From positions 868,001 through 932,000 of the forward strand of contig CAWHKC010000004.1 of the NCBI GenBank assembly GCA_963829835.1: a DNA stretch of 64,000 bases, read 5' to 3'. Shown piece by piece: positions 16,966-25,170 of the stretch; position 1 is the stretch's first letter, and the number at the start of each line of letters is the position of its first letter. A program made the translations under genes and the position numbers. The DNA comes from Berkiella sp963829835 (GTDB lineage: Bacteria; Pseudomonadota; Gammaproteobacteria; Berkiellales; Berkiellaceae). The notes below the pieces were generated by a model. That model saw nothing but the letters and a program-made list of their open reading frames with translations, was not told the DNA's origin and did not search any database.

Positions 16966-17430
16966 TTAACTACCTGCTGTGCCCAATAAGGCTTTGATTT
17001 TGGCACTGACTTGACCCATATCCGCACGCCCTTGTAATTTAGGCTTGAGAATGGCCATCACTTTCGCCATATCCTGCATCGTGGTTGCAGATGCTTCTTT
17101 TATGGCAGAGGAGACCAATTGCTGAATTTCTGCTTCAGTGAGTGCTTCAGGCATGAAAGATTGAATAACATTAAACTCATATTGTTCTTTCAAGACCAAA
17201 TCATTTCGATTAGCCGCTTTAAATTGCTCAATGGAATCACGCCGCTGCTTTTGCATTTTATCTAAAATAGCAAGCTCGCGCGCTTCATCTAACACAATGC
17301 GCTCATCAATTTCGATTCGTTTAAAGTCAGCTAAGATAAGTCTGATAATAGAAAGCCTTTCTTTATCTTGTGCCCGCATTGCCGCTTTCATTTCTTCTTG
17401 AACTTGGTCTTTAATGGTCTTTTTTGGCAT
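16966..17430 (-). CDS. yqeY: GatB/YqeY family protein
   Basis: A 154-residue all-helical protein of the YqeY family, related to the tail domain of the amidotransferase subunit GatB. Typical features are the N-terminal QEEMKAAMRAQDKERLSIIR helix, the FNVIQSFMPEALTEAEIQ centre and the C-terminal KPKLQGRADMGQVSAKIKAL. Its exact role is not known; a link to tRNA amidation is proposed from the GatB similarity. It is inserted between rpsU and dnaG, as in many gammaproteobacteria. Confidence 0.93.
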   Translation of the reverse strand: MPKKTIKDQVQEEMKAAMRAQDKERLSIIRLILADFKRIEIDERIVLDEARELAILDKMQKQRRDSIEQFKAANRNDLVLKEQYEFNVIQSFMPEALTEAEIQQLVSSAIKEASATTMQDMAKVMAILKPKLQGRADMGQVSAKIKALLGTAGS

Positions 17431-17483
17431 AGAAGTACTCCAAGTAGCTCAACTAACGGGCATAGAATATTGGCTTTTTAATT

Positions 17484-17747
17484 TTAATTATGCTCACGAC
17501 CACGACCGCCGCTATTGCCGCTACTGCCACGACTGCCGCGTTCACGGTTAACTCTAGCTTCACGCATTTGCTTTTTGCGAAAACGTTTAATGGCTGCTGC
17601 GAGTGCGCGCTTCTTCTTTTCCGAGGGAGTTTCGTGAAACTCACGACGACGCATTTCTGACAATATGCCAGATTTCTCTACAACTCGTTTAAAACGGCGA
17701 ATAGCCGAATCAAACCCCTCATTATCCCGCACCTTAATTCCCGGCAT
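17484..17747 (-). CDS. rpsU: Ribosomal protein bS21 with Gly/Arg-rich tail
   Basis: About 87 residues from the ATG at 17747 (MPGIKVRDNEGFDSAIRRFK), the canonical bS21 start; the frame is open 4 codons further. The core through KRFRKKQMREARV is typical and binds the 30S platform near the anti-Shine-Dalgarno. After this the usual ~71-residue protein ends, but here a tail RGSRGSSGNSGGRGREHN follows. Low-complexity Gly/Arg/Ser tails are unusual for this protein in gammaproteobacteria. It heads the rpsU-yqeY-dnaG-rpoD operon and is divergent from tsaD. Confidence 0.94.
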   Translation of the reverse strand: MPGIKVRDNEGFDSAIRRFKRVVEKSGILSEMRRREFHETPSEKKKRALAAAIKRFRKKQMREARVNRERGSRGSSGNSGGRGREHN

Positions 17748-17926
17748 GAATTCTCTCACCCTTATTACATGTTAAATGATATAAAAACCTACCCAAGCAC
17801 AAATGCCCAAAATATAACTTAAGCTGGCTATTGAACTATACACCATAATGTGGACAATACAACCAGCCCCAGCAAGACAAACAGAGTCCCAGGTGGGCGG
17901 CCATTTTACAACGAATTAGCAAAAAA

Positions 17927-17952
17927 ATGTAGGGGCAGGCAAGTATGTCTGC
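17927..17952. repeat. Short dispersed palindrome, TGTAGGGGC family
   Basis: A 26-base element beginning TGTAGGGGCAGGCA and ending TGTCTGCC, able to fold into a GGCAG/CTGCC hairpin. A second copy with the same opening but its own compensating arms lies at 52866-52891. It sits just upstream of the tsaD start, so it may be in the tsaD leader. Confidence 0.5.
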
Positions 17953-17969
17953 CAAATAATTGGAAATAT

Positions 17970-18992
17970 ATGCGTGTTTTAGGTATCGAAACCTCGTGCG
18001 ATGAAACGGGAATAGCCATTTACGATAGCCATGCTGGCCTTCTTGCTCATCATCTATTTAGCCAAAAAACTCATACTGACTATGGTGGTGTGGTGCCAGA
18101 ATTGGCCTCGCGTGATCATGTCCGTAAAGTCTTACCCATGATCCAAGCCGTCATGAAAGAGGCGGCGCTTTCTTCAAAAGAGATTGATGGTATCGCTTAC
18201 ACAGCCGGACCTGGGCTTGTTGGTGCTTTGATGGTGGGCGCGGTTGTGGCCCAAAGTTTACGCTTTGCTTGGCAATGCCCAGCGATTGGTGTTCATCATA
18301 TGGAAGGCCATTTATTGGCTCCTATGCTAGAAGTTAATCCGCCGCCCTTTCCCTTTGTGGCATTATTAGTTTCAGGGGGACACTCTCAACTCATCAAAGT
18401 AGCAGCCCTTGGCGAATATGAGATTTTGGGCGAATCATTAGATGATGCTGCCGGAGAAGCGTTTGATAAAACCGCCAAATTATTAGGTTTGCCCTATCCG
18501 GGTGGGCCGCATTTGGCCAAAGTTGCAGCAAACGGTAATCCAGAACGCTTTGCTTTTCCAAGACCGATGATCGAAAAGGGATTGGATTTTAGTTTCAGTG
18601 GCCTCAAAACCGCTGTGGCCACGGCTATTTCCAAAAATCCCCTTGATGAAAAAATGGTTGCCGATATTGCTGCCAGCTTTGAACAAGCTGTTATCGATAC
18701 TCTAATCACAAAATCACTACGTGCCTTAAGCGTCACAGGTATGTCACAGTTGGTCATCGCCGGTGGTGTCGGAGCAAACTTAAAACTCCGGGAAAGTTTA
18801 TCAACCCTTGGCGAAAAACAAGGGTTTAAAGTTTATTATCCCAGACCGCTCTTTTGTACGGATAATGGTGCGATGATCGCTTATGCAGGTTGCATGCGTT
18901 TATTGGCGGGTGAGAATGAAGACTATAGAATCAATGTTAGAGCTAGGTGGCCGATGACAGAGTTACAGCCACCAAAATCTATTTTGACGTAA
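17970..18992 (+). CDS. tsaD: tRNA N6-threonylcarbamoyladenosine transferase subunit
   Basis: A 340-residue protein from the ATG at 17970 (MRVLGIETSCDETGIAIYD), the conserved family start; the frame is open 40 codons upstream but that stretch is unlike the family and includes a repeat. Metal ligands are in VHHMEGHLLAP (HxxxH). Actin-like nucleotide-binding signatures LLVSGGHSQLI and AGGVGANLKLRE follow. With TsaB, TsaE and TsaC (also in this window at 59255) it makes t6A37 in ANN-decoding tRNAs. It converges with plsY and the two overlap by 14 bases. Confidence 0.97.
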   Translation: MRVLGIETSCDETGIAIYDSHAGLLAHHLFSQKTHTDYGGVVPELASRDHVRKVLPMIQAVMKEAALSSKEIDGIAYTAGPGLVGALMVGAVVAQSLRFAWQCPAIGVHHMEGHLLAPMLEVNPPPFPFVALLVSGGHSQLIKVAALGEYEILGESLDDAAGEAFDKTAKLLGLPYPGGPHLAKVAANGNPERFAFPRPMIEKGLDFSFSGLKTAVATAISKNPLDEKMVADIAASFEQAVIDTLITKSLRALSVTGMSQLVIAGGVGANLKLRESLSTLGEKQGFKVYYPRPLFCTDNGAMIAYAGCMRLLAGENEDYRINVRARWPMTELQPPKSILT

Positions 18993-19593
18993 ATGTTGAT
19001 TTTTTTTCTTTACCACTTAACAAATTCTGAATGTTTTCGCGATGTTTCCAAACCACAATGAGCGCAAGCAGCACTAACATCGGCTCATAGCGCTCATCTA
19101 AAAACCCCCACGCATAAAACGGCATGCTCACTATCGCAATTAAGGCCGAAAGAGAGGAATAACCACTTAACGCAAAAACACCAATCCACATAAAGATAAA
19201 AATACCCCCCAAAGAAAGGGAAAGGCCTAATAAACCACCAAGTGCTGTGGCAACGCCTTTGCCACCTTTAAATCCAAAAAATACCGGATACAAATGGCCT
19301 AGCACAGCGGCAATGAATACTGCACTGATGATCCAAGGGTTACTTGTGCCAAATTTCACTAACGCAACGGGAATGAAACCTTTTGCAGCATCACACAATA
19401 ATGTCAGCGCGGCGGGGAGTTTGCCACCAAGTCGCAAAACATTAGTCGTACCTGGGTTCTTTGAACCTGTCTGACGCGGATCGGGTAACTGAAACAGTTT
19501 ACAAATTAAGATGGCGCTTGAGATAGAACCTAGGAGATAACCTCCTATAATGCCCTCTATCGCTGTGCTTATTTCAAACAAACTCATCGTCAT
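18979..19593 (-). CDS. plsY: Glycerol-3-phosphate acyltransferase PlsY
   Basis: A 204-residue inner-membrane protein with five predicted hydrophobic helices. The conserved PlsY signatures are all there: GSISSAILICK near residue 25, GSKNPGTTNVLRLGGK near 45, and FKGGKGVATALGG near 105. It transfers acyl groups from acyl-phosphate to glycerol-3-phosphate, the first step of phospholipid synthesis, with PlsX. The start is uncertain among ATGs at 19593 and 19587. The tsaD-plsY-folB neighbourhood is common in gammaproteobacteria. Confidence 0.95.
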   Translation of the reverse strand: MTMSLFEISTAIEGIIGGYLLGSISSAILICKLFQLPDPRQTGSKNPGTTNVLRLGGKLPAALTLLCDAAKGFIPVALVKFGTSNPWIISAVFIAAVLGHLYPVFFGFKGGKGVATALGGLLGLSLSLGGIFIFMWIGVFALSGYSSLSALIAIVSMPFYAWGFLDERYEPMLVLLALIVVWKHRENIQNLLSGKEKKSTFTSK

Positions 19594-19618
19594 CAATTCA
19601 TTCGCTTATGTTAAAAAT

Positions 19619-20305
19619 TCAAGGTTCATAACTGGTTGGTGTTAAAACAATATCACGCACACAAATGGATTGCGGTTGTTCATAAATCCACAAAATGGCT
19701 TTTGCTACATCGATTGGACTAATTGTATCACCTTCATTAAGCGAAGCATTTTCCAACATCGGCGTTAAAACTTTTGCTGGCGCAAAATTACATACACGAA
19801 TGCCAAATTTGGCGTTCGCTTTTCTTAAAGACTCACTCAAACTTTTCACAGCGGCTTTTGTGGCGGCATACGTTGCCAAGAAAGGCCTTGATGATCTATC
19901 GGCAATTGAGCTGACATTGATAATGGTCCCTTGATTTTTCTGGCGCATCTCGGGCAGCACTATTTCAATACCATTGATGATGCCCATTAAATTAACTTCC
20001 ACCATATTTTCATGTTCATTATGGGTCGTATGAACAAAATCGCCTGCTTTCACATAGCCAGCATTATTAATTAAACAATCCACAGGACCAAACTGTCTTA
20101 TGATAACTTCAATCGCTTTTTGTAAAGCTTTATAGTTTGTAACATCCACTGATTGGCAAATAGCGTCTGGAATGGCCAACATTTCCATGGCTTCTTTGTT
20201 TCTGGCAATTAAGCCAAGCGGATACCCGGCCTCTGAAAAAACCTGCGCCATAGCGGCCCCTATCCCGGAGCTAGCTCCTGTAATGACAATTAAAGGTTTT
20301 TCCAT
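19619..20305 (-). CDS. Short-chain dehydrogenase/reductase (SDR)
   Basis: About 228 residues from the ATG at 20305, preceded by AGAGGG. A classical SDR: cofactor loop TGASSGIGAAMAQVF (residues 9-23), the NNAG motif in LINNAGYVKAG (about 84), the catalytic Ser in NVSSIADRS (about 135) and YAATKAAVKSL with the Tyr/Lys pair (about 149-153). Substrate unknown; it resembles the YdfG/serine 3-dehydrogenase-like branch. It lies 25 bases upstream of plsY on the same strand and is divergent from folB. Confidence 0.88.
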   Translation of the reverse strand: MEKPLIVITGASSGIGAAMAQVFSEAGYPLGLIARNKEAMEMLAIPDAICQSVDVTNYKALQKAIEVIIRQFGPVDCLINNAGYVKAGDFVHTTHNEHENMVEVNLMGIINGIEIVLPEMRQKNQGTIINVSSIADRSSRPFLATYAATKAAVKSLSESLRKANAKFGIRVCNFAPAKVLTPMLENASLNEGDTISPIDVAKAILWIYEQPQSICVRDIVLTPTSYEP

Positions 20306-20432
20306 TGTACCCTCTTTCAATACAAATAAGTTTCTGTACTAACCAACCAAATCAATATCTAACTCTATATTAACAGTTAAAACTTTGAAAAATCTAAGGT
20401 ATAGTCCCTTTTCTTCATTTTGAGGTTAAAAA

Positions 20433-20783
20433 ATGGATAAGCTTACGATAAGGGGTATTAAACTCAATACTCTGATTGGCATTCATGACTGGGAAAAGCG
20501 CCACGCCCAAGATTTGCTCTTAGATATCACTTTTGAAACCGATGCCAAACGTATTGCTGAAAAAGACGATATTCATCAAGCAATTGATTATGATAAGTTG
20601 TTACAACATATTCTCAGCTTTGTTTACAATAACCACTTTCTTTTAATTGAAACCTTAGCTGAAAAAATAGCCGAACAAGTGCTTGAATTTTTTCCTACCA
20701 ATTGGGTACAAATTACTTTGCACAAACCGGGTGCTTTAAAACAAGCCAACGATGTCGCTATTACCATCGAACGCAAGCTATGA
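20433..20783 (+). CDS. folB: Dihydroneopterin aldolase
   Basis: A 116-residue tunnelling-fold enzyme that converts dihydroneopterin to 6-hydroxymethyldihydropterin in folate synthesis. The conserved opening MDKLTIRGIKLNTLIGIHDW with the active-site Glu just after it (WEKR), the IDYDKLLQHI segment, LIETLAEKIAEQVL with the catalytic Glu, and the closing LHKPGALKQANDVAITIER (active Lys) are all present. Its stop overlaps the start of the next gene (TATGA), so the two are translationally coupled. Confidence 0.95.
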   Translation: MDKLTIRGIKLNTLIGIHDWEKRHAQDLLLDITFETDAKRIAEKDDIHQAIDYDKLLQHILSFVYNNHFLLIETLAEKIAEQVLEFFPTNWVQITLHKPGALKQANDVAITIERKL

Positions 20784-21952
20784 ATTCTTTACCTGCACCT
20801 TCAAATGAAGCACTTAAGCATCAGCAACACCTATTAGAACATTTGCATGAAAGATTCTTGAAGCAAGGTCCATTAAGTTTTGCTGATTTTATGAACCAAG
20901 CGTTATATGCACCAGGATTAGGTTATTACAGCGCAGGCTCACAAAAATTTGGCGTGGATGGCGATTTTGTCACAGCCCCTGAAATCTCTTCACTCTTTTC
21001 GCAATGCCTTGGCGCACAATGTGCTCAAATTTTCAACACTTTAGAAAAAGGCGCTTGCATTTTAGAGCTGGGGGCAGGCTCAGGACGCATGGCCGCTGAT
21101 ATCATTACTTATTTGAAAGCAACTGACAAATTGCCGCAACAGTATTTTATTTTAGAAGTCAGCGCTGATCTCAAACAACGTCAACAACGCCATTTGCAAA
21201 TCCAATGTCCTGACTATTTTGAAAAAATTATATGGCTGAACAAACTGCCTGAAAAACCTTTCGCTGGCATCATTCTGGGCAATGAAGTGATTGATGCTAT
21301 GCCAGTACATCTTTTCCAAATTGGCGATGACCAAGAAGTATTAGAAGGACTAGTTGAACTTATTGATGATAAATGGCAATGTGTTTTTCGCACGCCAATC
21401 ACTGATGGATTAAGTGAGGCCGTGTTAGCATTACAAGAAAACCTTCGACCGCCAATGGAACCTGGATTTACTTCAGAAATAAATCTCTCTTTGAATTCCT
21501 GGATAGGATCTTTAAGCAGTTCCTTAGCAAAAGGGGTGATGCTATTTATTGATTATGGCTTTCCACGCCATGAGTATTATCATCCTTCTCGTTCGATGGG
21601 CACCTTAATGTGTCATTATCGCCATCATGCGCACGCCGATCCGTTGGTATATATTGGGTTACAAGATATAACCACTCACGTGGATTTTACTGCATTGGGA
21701 TATGCTGCAATCAATAATAGTCTGCACGTTAGCGGGTTTACCAATCAAGCCGCCTTTTTATTAGCCAATGGATTATTATCCCTGGCAGAAGAAATGAACA
21801 CATCACAGCAACAAATTCTGATTTCTCAACAAATTCAACAATTAACCCAACCGCATGAAATGGGTGAATTGTTTAAAGTGATGGCTTTGACTAAACAGTT
21901 TGATGAACCCTTACAGGGTTTTGCATTGCGCGATCAACGCCATCGCTTATAG
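20780..21952 (+). CDS. MidA/NDUFAF7-family SAM-dependent methyltransferase
   Basis: A 390-residue protein starting at the ATG that overlaps the folB stop. Family marks: FMNQALYAPGLGYYS followed by FGVDGDFVTAPEISSLFSQC near the N terminus, the SAM motif ILELGAGSGRMAADI (about 94-108), IILGNEVIDAMPV (about 171), and LFIDYGFPRHEYYHP near residue 256. The mitochondrial homologue methylates an Arg of complex I subunit NDUFS2; the bacterial role is not established. It converges with cca, overlapping by 6 bases. Confidence 0.92.
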   Translation: MNSLPAPSNEALKHQQHLLEHLHERFLKQGPLSFADFMNQALYAPGLGYYSAGSQKFGVDGDFVTAPEISSLFSQCLGAQCAQIFNTLEKGACILELGAGSGRMAADIITYLKATDKLPQQYFILEVSADLKQRQQRHLQIQCPDYFEKIIWLNKLPEKPFAGIILGNEVIDAMPVHLFQIGDDQEVLEGLVELIDDKWQCVFRTPITDGLSEAVLALQENLRPPMEPGFTSEINLSLNSWIGSLSSSLAKGVMLFIDYGFPRHEYYHPSRSMGTLMCHYRHHAHADPLVYIGLQDITTHVDFTALGYAAINNSLHVSGFTNQAAFLLANGLLSLAEEMNTSQQQILISQQIQQLTQPHEMGELFKVMALTKQFDEPLQGFALRDQRHRL

Positions 21953-23059
21953 CGCTTTGATAGTAGAGATCGCTGCTAATCTTGCCGCGTGAAGTGCTTC
22001 TTTTATCGCTTCACCTGTTGGACTGTTAAGCGATTTCACTATCGCTTGGACATCAACATCTTGTGCAGCAGCATATGCAAGACTTAAGAAAGTGCCTTGT
22101 TGATATTCTTGTGCTTCAAAGTCTGGACGACCCCGAAAATCCGCCTCGCAAGCAATCAGCATTTGTTTAAAGCGATCGGATCGCCGAAACGCATCGCAAC
22201 GTTCCAACAAGTCTAAAATTTGAGTGGGTGTTTTAGAAAAAATATGATGACAATCGCTATGATAGCGATTAACTAATTTTGCTAAACTTTGAAAGTCGTT
22301 CGGTACTCGTAATCGCTCGCCTAATTTTAAAAACCCTTCTTCTTGAGATAACAACGCAGCAAAACGCACTTGCGGATCTTTGCTTAATTTTGTTGCCTGA
22401 TAAAGCACTCTTTCATTTTGAATCCCAAGATCAATTTCAGGAAAAATTATCTTCAAGGCTTCACATTGTCGCAACACTTGTATAAAAGCAACCGGCATGG
22501 GTTCTGTGAGGGCCTTATAAAGTTCTTTCCAAACTCTTTCTGGCACTAAAAAATCAAGTTCACCCTTTTTTCCCATCTCTTTCATTAAGGCAATTGTTTC
22601 AGGGGCAACACTAAAGCCTTTGGCGGCATATCGTGCCGCAAAACGGGCAACGCGTAATACTCTCACTGGATCTTCTTCAAACGATGACGAAATATGCCGC
22701 AAAACTTTCTGTTTAAGATCCTCTCTACCGCCGTAGGGATCAATAAAATCGCCTTCTGGTGTTTTGGCTATGGCATTAATAGTGAGATCGCGACGTTGCA
22801 AATCCTGCTCTAAAGTCACGTTAGAGGTATCGAATGTAAAACCCTGATAGCCACCCGCGACTTTGCGCTCGATACGTGCCAGAGCATATTCTTCTTTAGT
22901 CTGAGGATGTAAAAAGACCGGAAAGGATTTCCCAACAGGTATAAAGTTCTTCTCTAGCATTTCATCCATAGTCGCGCCAACAACAACCCAGTCACGATCG
23001 CCTATTGGCAAACCTAATAACTCATCACGCACGGCGCCCCCAACTAAATAGGTTTTCAC
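21947..23059 (-). CDS. cca: CCA-adding tRNA nucleotidyltransferase
   Basis: A 370-residue class II nucleotidyltransferase that builds or repairs the 3' CCA of tRNAs. The head domain is intact: YLVGGAVRDELLGLPIGDRD with the DxD-like metal pair (GDRDW), RRDLTINAIA, the EDPVRVLRVARFAARY motif and ERVWKELYKAL. E. coli Cca carries an HD phosphohydrolase domain behind this; here the corresponding region (about 225-300) lacks an HD pair, so phosphatase activity is probably absent. It overlaps rsmD by 4 bases. Confidence 0.95.
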   Translation of the reverse strand: MKTYLVGGAVRDELLGLPIGDRDWVVVGATMDEMLEKNFIPVGKSFPVFLHPQTKEEYALARIERKVAGGYQGFTFDTSNVTLEQDLQRRDLTINAIAKTPEGDFIDPYGGREDLKQKVLRHISSSFEEDPVRVLRVARFAARYAAKGFSVAPETIALMKEMGKKGELDFLVPERVWKELYKALTEPMPVAFIQVLRQCEALKIIFPEIDLGIQNERVLYQATKLSKDPQVRFAALLSQEEGFLKLGERLRVPNDFQSLAKLVNRYHSDCHHIFSKTPTQILDLLERCDAFRRSDRFKQMLIACEADFRGRPDFEAQEYQQGTFLSLAYAAAQDVDVQAIVKSLNSPTGEAIKEALHAARLAAISTIKAL

Positions 23060-23622
23060 GGCGCACCTCCTTGAACAAGATGATAGGCAACCTCACCTGC
23101 TGTTTTGGCTTTAAGTAACTGCCACATAACAGGTATATCCTCAGCCGTGAGCGGTGAAGGGGATTCAATATAAATTAAGGTATTAGCATTCACCAAGGTG
23201 CTCTTGGCTAAAAGATCAATACATTGTGCTAACAGCGGCGTGGCAAAGGGGGGATCCAAAAAAATAATATCAAAAACGGGATTATTATCTTTTATTTTTT
23301 CTAAATAGCTCACCGCACTCATGCGAATAAAGTGACAACGTTCGGTCACATCGAATGTTTTAGCCGCGTTTTCAATGGCGTTGATGATGGGGGGAAATTT
23401 ATCAACAAAAACAACTTCTGCAGCTCCTCGAGACAAAGATTCAAAACCTAAAGCACCGGTCCCTGCGAAAAGATCTAAACAGCGTGCATTAACAATATGT
23501 GGGCTTAACCAATTAAAGACCGTTTCACGAACTCTATCAGGCGTTGGACGCAACCCCGGATGAATAAGGACTTTGAGAGAGCGTCCCCGGAACGCTCCCC
23601 CAATAATACGGACCTTGTTCAC
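23056..23622 (-). CDS. rsmD: 16S rRNA m2G966 methyltransferase
   Basis: A 188-residue SAM-dependent enzyme. It opens with RIIGGAFRGRSLKVL and LRPTPDRVRETVFNWL, both diagnostic of RsmD, then has the SAM-binding CLDLFAGTGALGFESLSRGA and the catalytic DIIFLDPPFATPLL (DPPF). It methylates the 16S rRNA at G966 during 30S assembly. It lies between the M16 peptidase pair and cca, and overlaps cca by 4 bases; the rsmD/M16/ftsY neighbourhood is conserved. Confidence 0.96.
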   Translation of the reverse strand: MNKVRIIGGAFRGRSLKVLIHPGLRPTPDRVRETVFNWLSPHIVNARCLDLFAGTGALGFESLSRGAAEVVFVDKFPPIINAIENAAKTFDVTERCHFIRMSAVSYLEKIKDNNPVFDIIFLDPPFATPLLAQCIDLLAKSTLVNANTLIYIESPSPLTAEDIPVMWQLLKAKTAGEVAYHLVQGGAP

Positions 23623-23633
23623 ACACTCACCTA

Positions 23634-25157
23634 TTAATGCTGAAAAGCACCATGAGAATCATCTCTGGGGGCACTAGGCATATCCATGTCTAATTTTGAA
23701 TTGACTTTATCAGGATCAGGCGCTCCTCCAACCATAACAATGGCTATTTTGTCTGGGTGAATACGCTTTTGAAATGCTTCTTTAATATCATCTGTCGTTA
23801 ATTTATTGACCTTTTCTTTGAAATCATTGAAATAGCTCAATGGCAGTTGATAAAAACCTAATGCGGCCAGTTCATGACAAATCGAGGCATTACTATCAAA
23901 TTGCAATGCATATCCGCCAATCAAATTTTGTTTGGCTTGTTCTAACTCTTTGTAAGTTGGACCTTGTGCCACAAAATCTTTTAACAGTTCTTCCATCATC
24001 GCTTGCGCTTTTGGTGCTTGATCATTTCGTGTTTGTAGGCCAAGCACAAATGGACCGCGCTCATGCATGGGAATAAAATAGCTATAGGCGGAATAGGCTA
24101 GTCCATGTTGGTTTCGAATGGTGCTATAGATACGAGTAACCGATCCATTACCACCCAAAATATGATTACCAACCATGAGCGGATAAAAGTCAGGATCATC
24201 ACGTTTCATTCCAGGCATGGCCATTAAAACGGTGGTTTGCGCGGAAGGAAAATCAATTTTCTTAACCGCCTTTTCTTTTAAATCGCTAACGGCAACCAAA
24301 GCAGGTGCTTTCTCGCCTTTTGGCAATTGATTAGTGATTGATTGCGCAATGGCGTCAGCGTCTTGAGCGCTGAGATCGCCTACAATCGCGACCGTCGCAT
24401 TTTTAGCGTTATAGTACTTTTGGTAAAAATCTTTCACATCCTGGAGCGTTAACGCTTTAATGGATGTTTCATCACCCAGCACCCAACTCGAATAGGGTTG
24501 TCTTTCATAAAGCATTGAATACAACGCACGACTGGCTACATTTTGCGGCCTTTGAGATTGTTGCTTTAAAGCCGAAAGGGCATTTTGCTGTTCTCGTTTA
24601 AACCCTGATTCTGGAAAATTTGGCTGAGTTAAAATGGCTTCCAAGGTTTTGACCGCCGTCGCCAATGTCGATGGATTTGATAAACTCCGCAAATGAACAA
24701 TAGCCATATCGCGTTGAGATTCAGCATTAAATTGTGCACCCACATGATCAAAGTTTTCAGCAACTTGATCTGCTGTCATTTGCAATGTACCTTCACTCAA
24801 TAAGGAATTGGTTATATAAGCCAACCCCCCTTTTCCTTCATTGCGAGCAGCACCTGCATCAAAAACCACTTCAATATCAACCATCGGCAATGTGCGTACA
24901 GGAACAAAATAGACACTGGCACCATGCTCTGTTACCCAATGCTGAATATTCAATACGCCTTCGATTTTTTGATAGCTTTTAAGTTCTTCAACAGGTGAAT
25001 TTTTTATCCCCATCATTTTCTCGAGATCTCCTTCGGAGGCTGAGGGTGTTCCCGCATGACGACTTTTGACAATCAATATAATGGCAATCACGGCCAAAAT
25101 GGCCATTCCAATTTTTATCCAAAGTCGTTGTTTTGTTGTGAGCGAATTCACTGCCAT
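23634..25157 (-). CDS. M16 family peptidase-like protein, metal site lost
   Basis: A 507-residue protein anchored by an N-terminal membrane segment (WIKIGMAILAVIAIILIVKS, residues about 12-31), placing the rest in the periplasm. It has the M16 fold (GAARNEGKGGLAYITNSLLS, then DVKDFYQKYYNAKNATVAIV), but the zinc-binding HxxEH is replaced by AYITN, so it is probably catalytically dead. It lies 13 bases after the active M16 gene. Such active/inactive pairs form a heterodimer in the related mitochondrial and PqqF/G systems. It ends with a disordered tail. Confidence 0.9.
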   Translation of the reverse strand: MAVNSLTTKQRLWIKIGMAILAVIAIILIVKSRHAGTPSASEGDLEKMMGIKNSPVEELKSYQKIEGVLNIQHWVTEHGASVYFVPVRTLPMVDIEVVFDAGAARNEGKGGLAYITNSLLSEGTLQMTADQVAENFDHVGAQFNAESQRDMAIVHLRSLSNPSTLATAVKTLEAILTQPNFPESGFKREQQNALSALKQQSQRPQNVASRALYSMLYERQPYSSWVLGDETSIKALTLQDVKDFYQKYYNAKNATVAIVGDLSAQDADAIAQSITNQLPKGEKAPALVAVSDLKEKAVKKIDFPSAQTTVLMAMPGMKRDDPDFYPLMVGNHILGGNGSVTRIYSTIRNQHGLAYSAYSYFIPMHERGPFVLGLQTRNDQAPKAQAMMEELLKDFVAQGPTYKELEQAKQNLIGGYALQFDSNASICHELAALGFYQLPLSYFNDFKEKVNKLTTDDIKEAFQKRIHPDKIAIVMVGGAPDPDKVNSKLDMDMPSAPRDDSHGAFQH

Positions 25158-25170
25158 GTGTATCGTATCC

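Noticed and set aside
17850..17969. Extended N terminus of TsaD
   Set aside because: The first 40 codons are unlike any TsaD, contain a palindromic repeat, and the canonical start MRVLGIETS follows.
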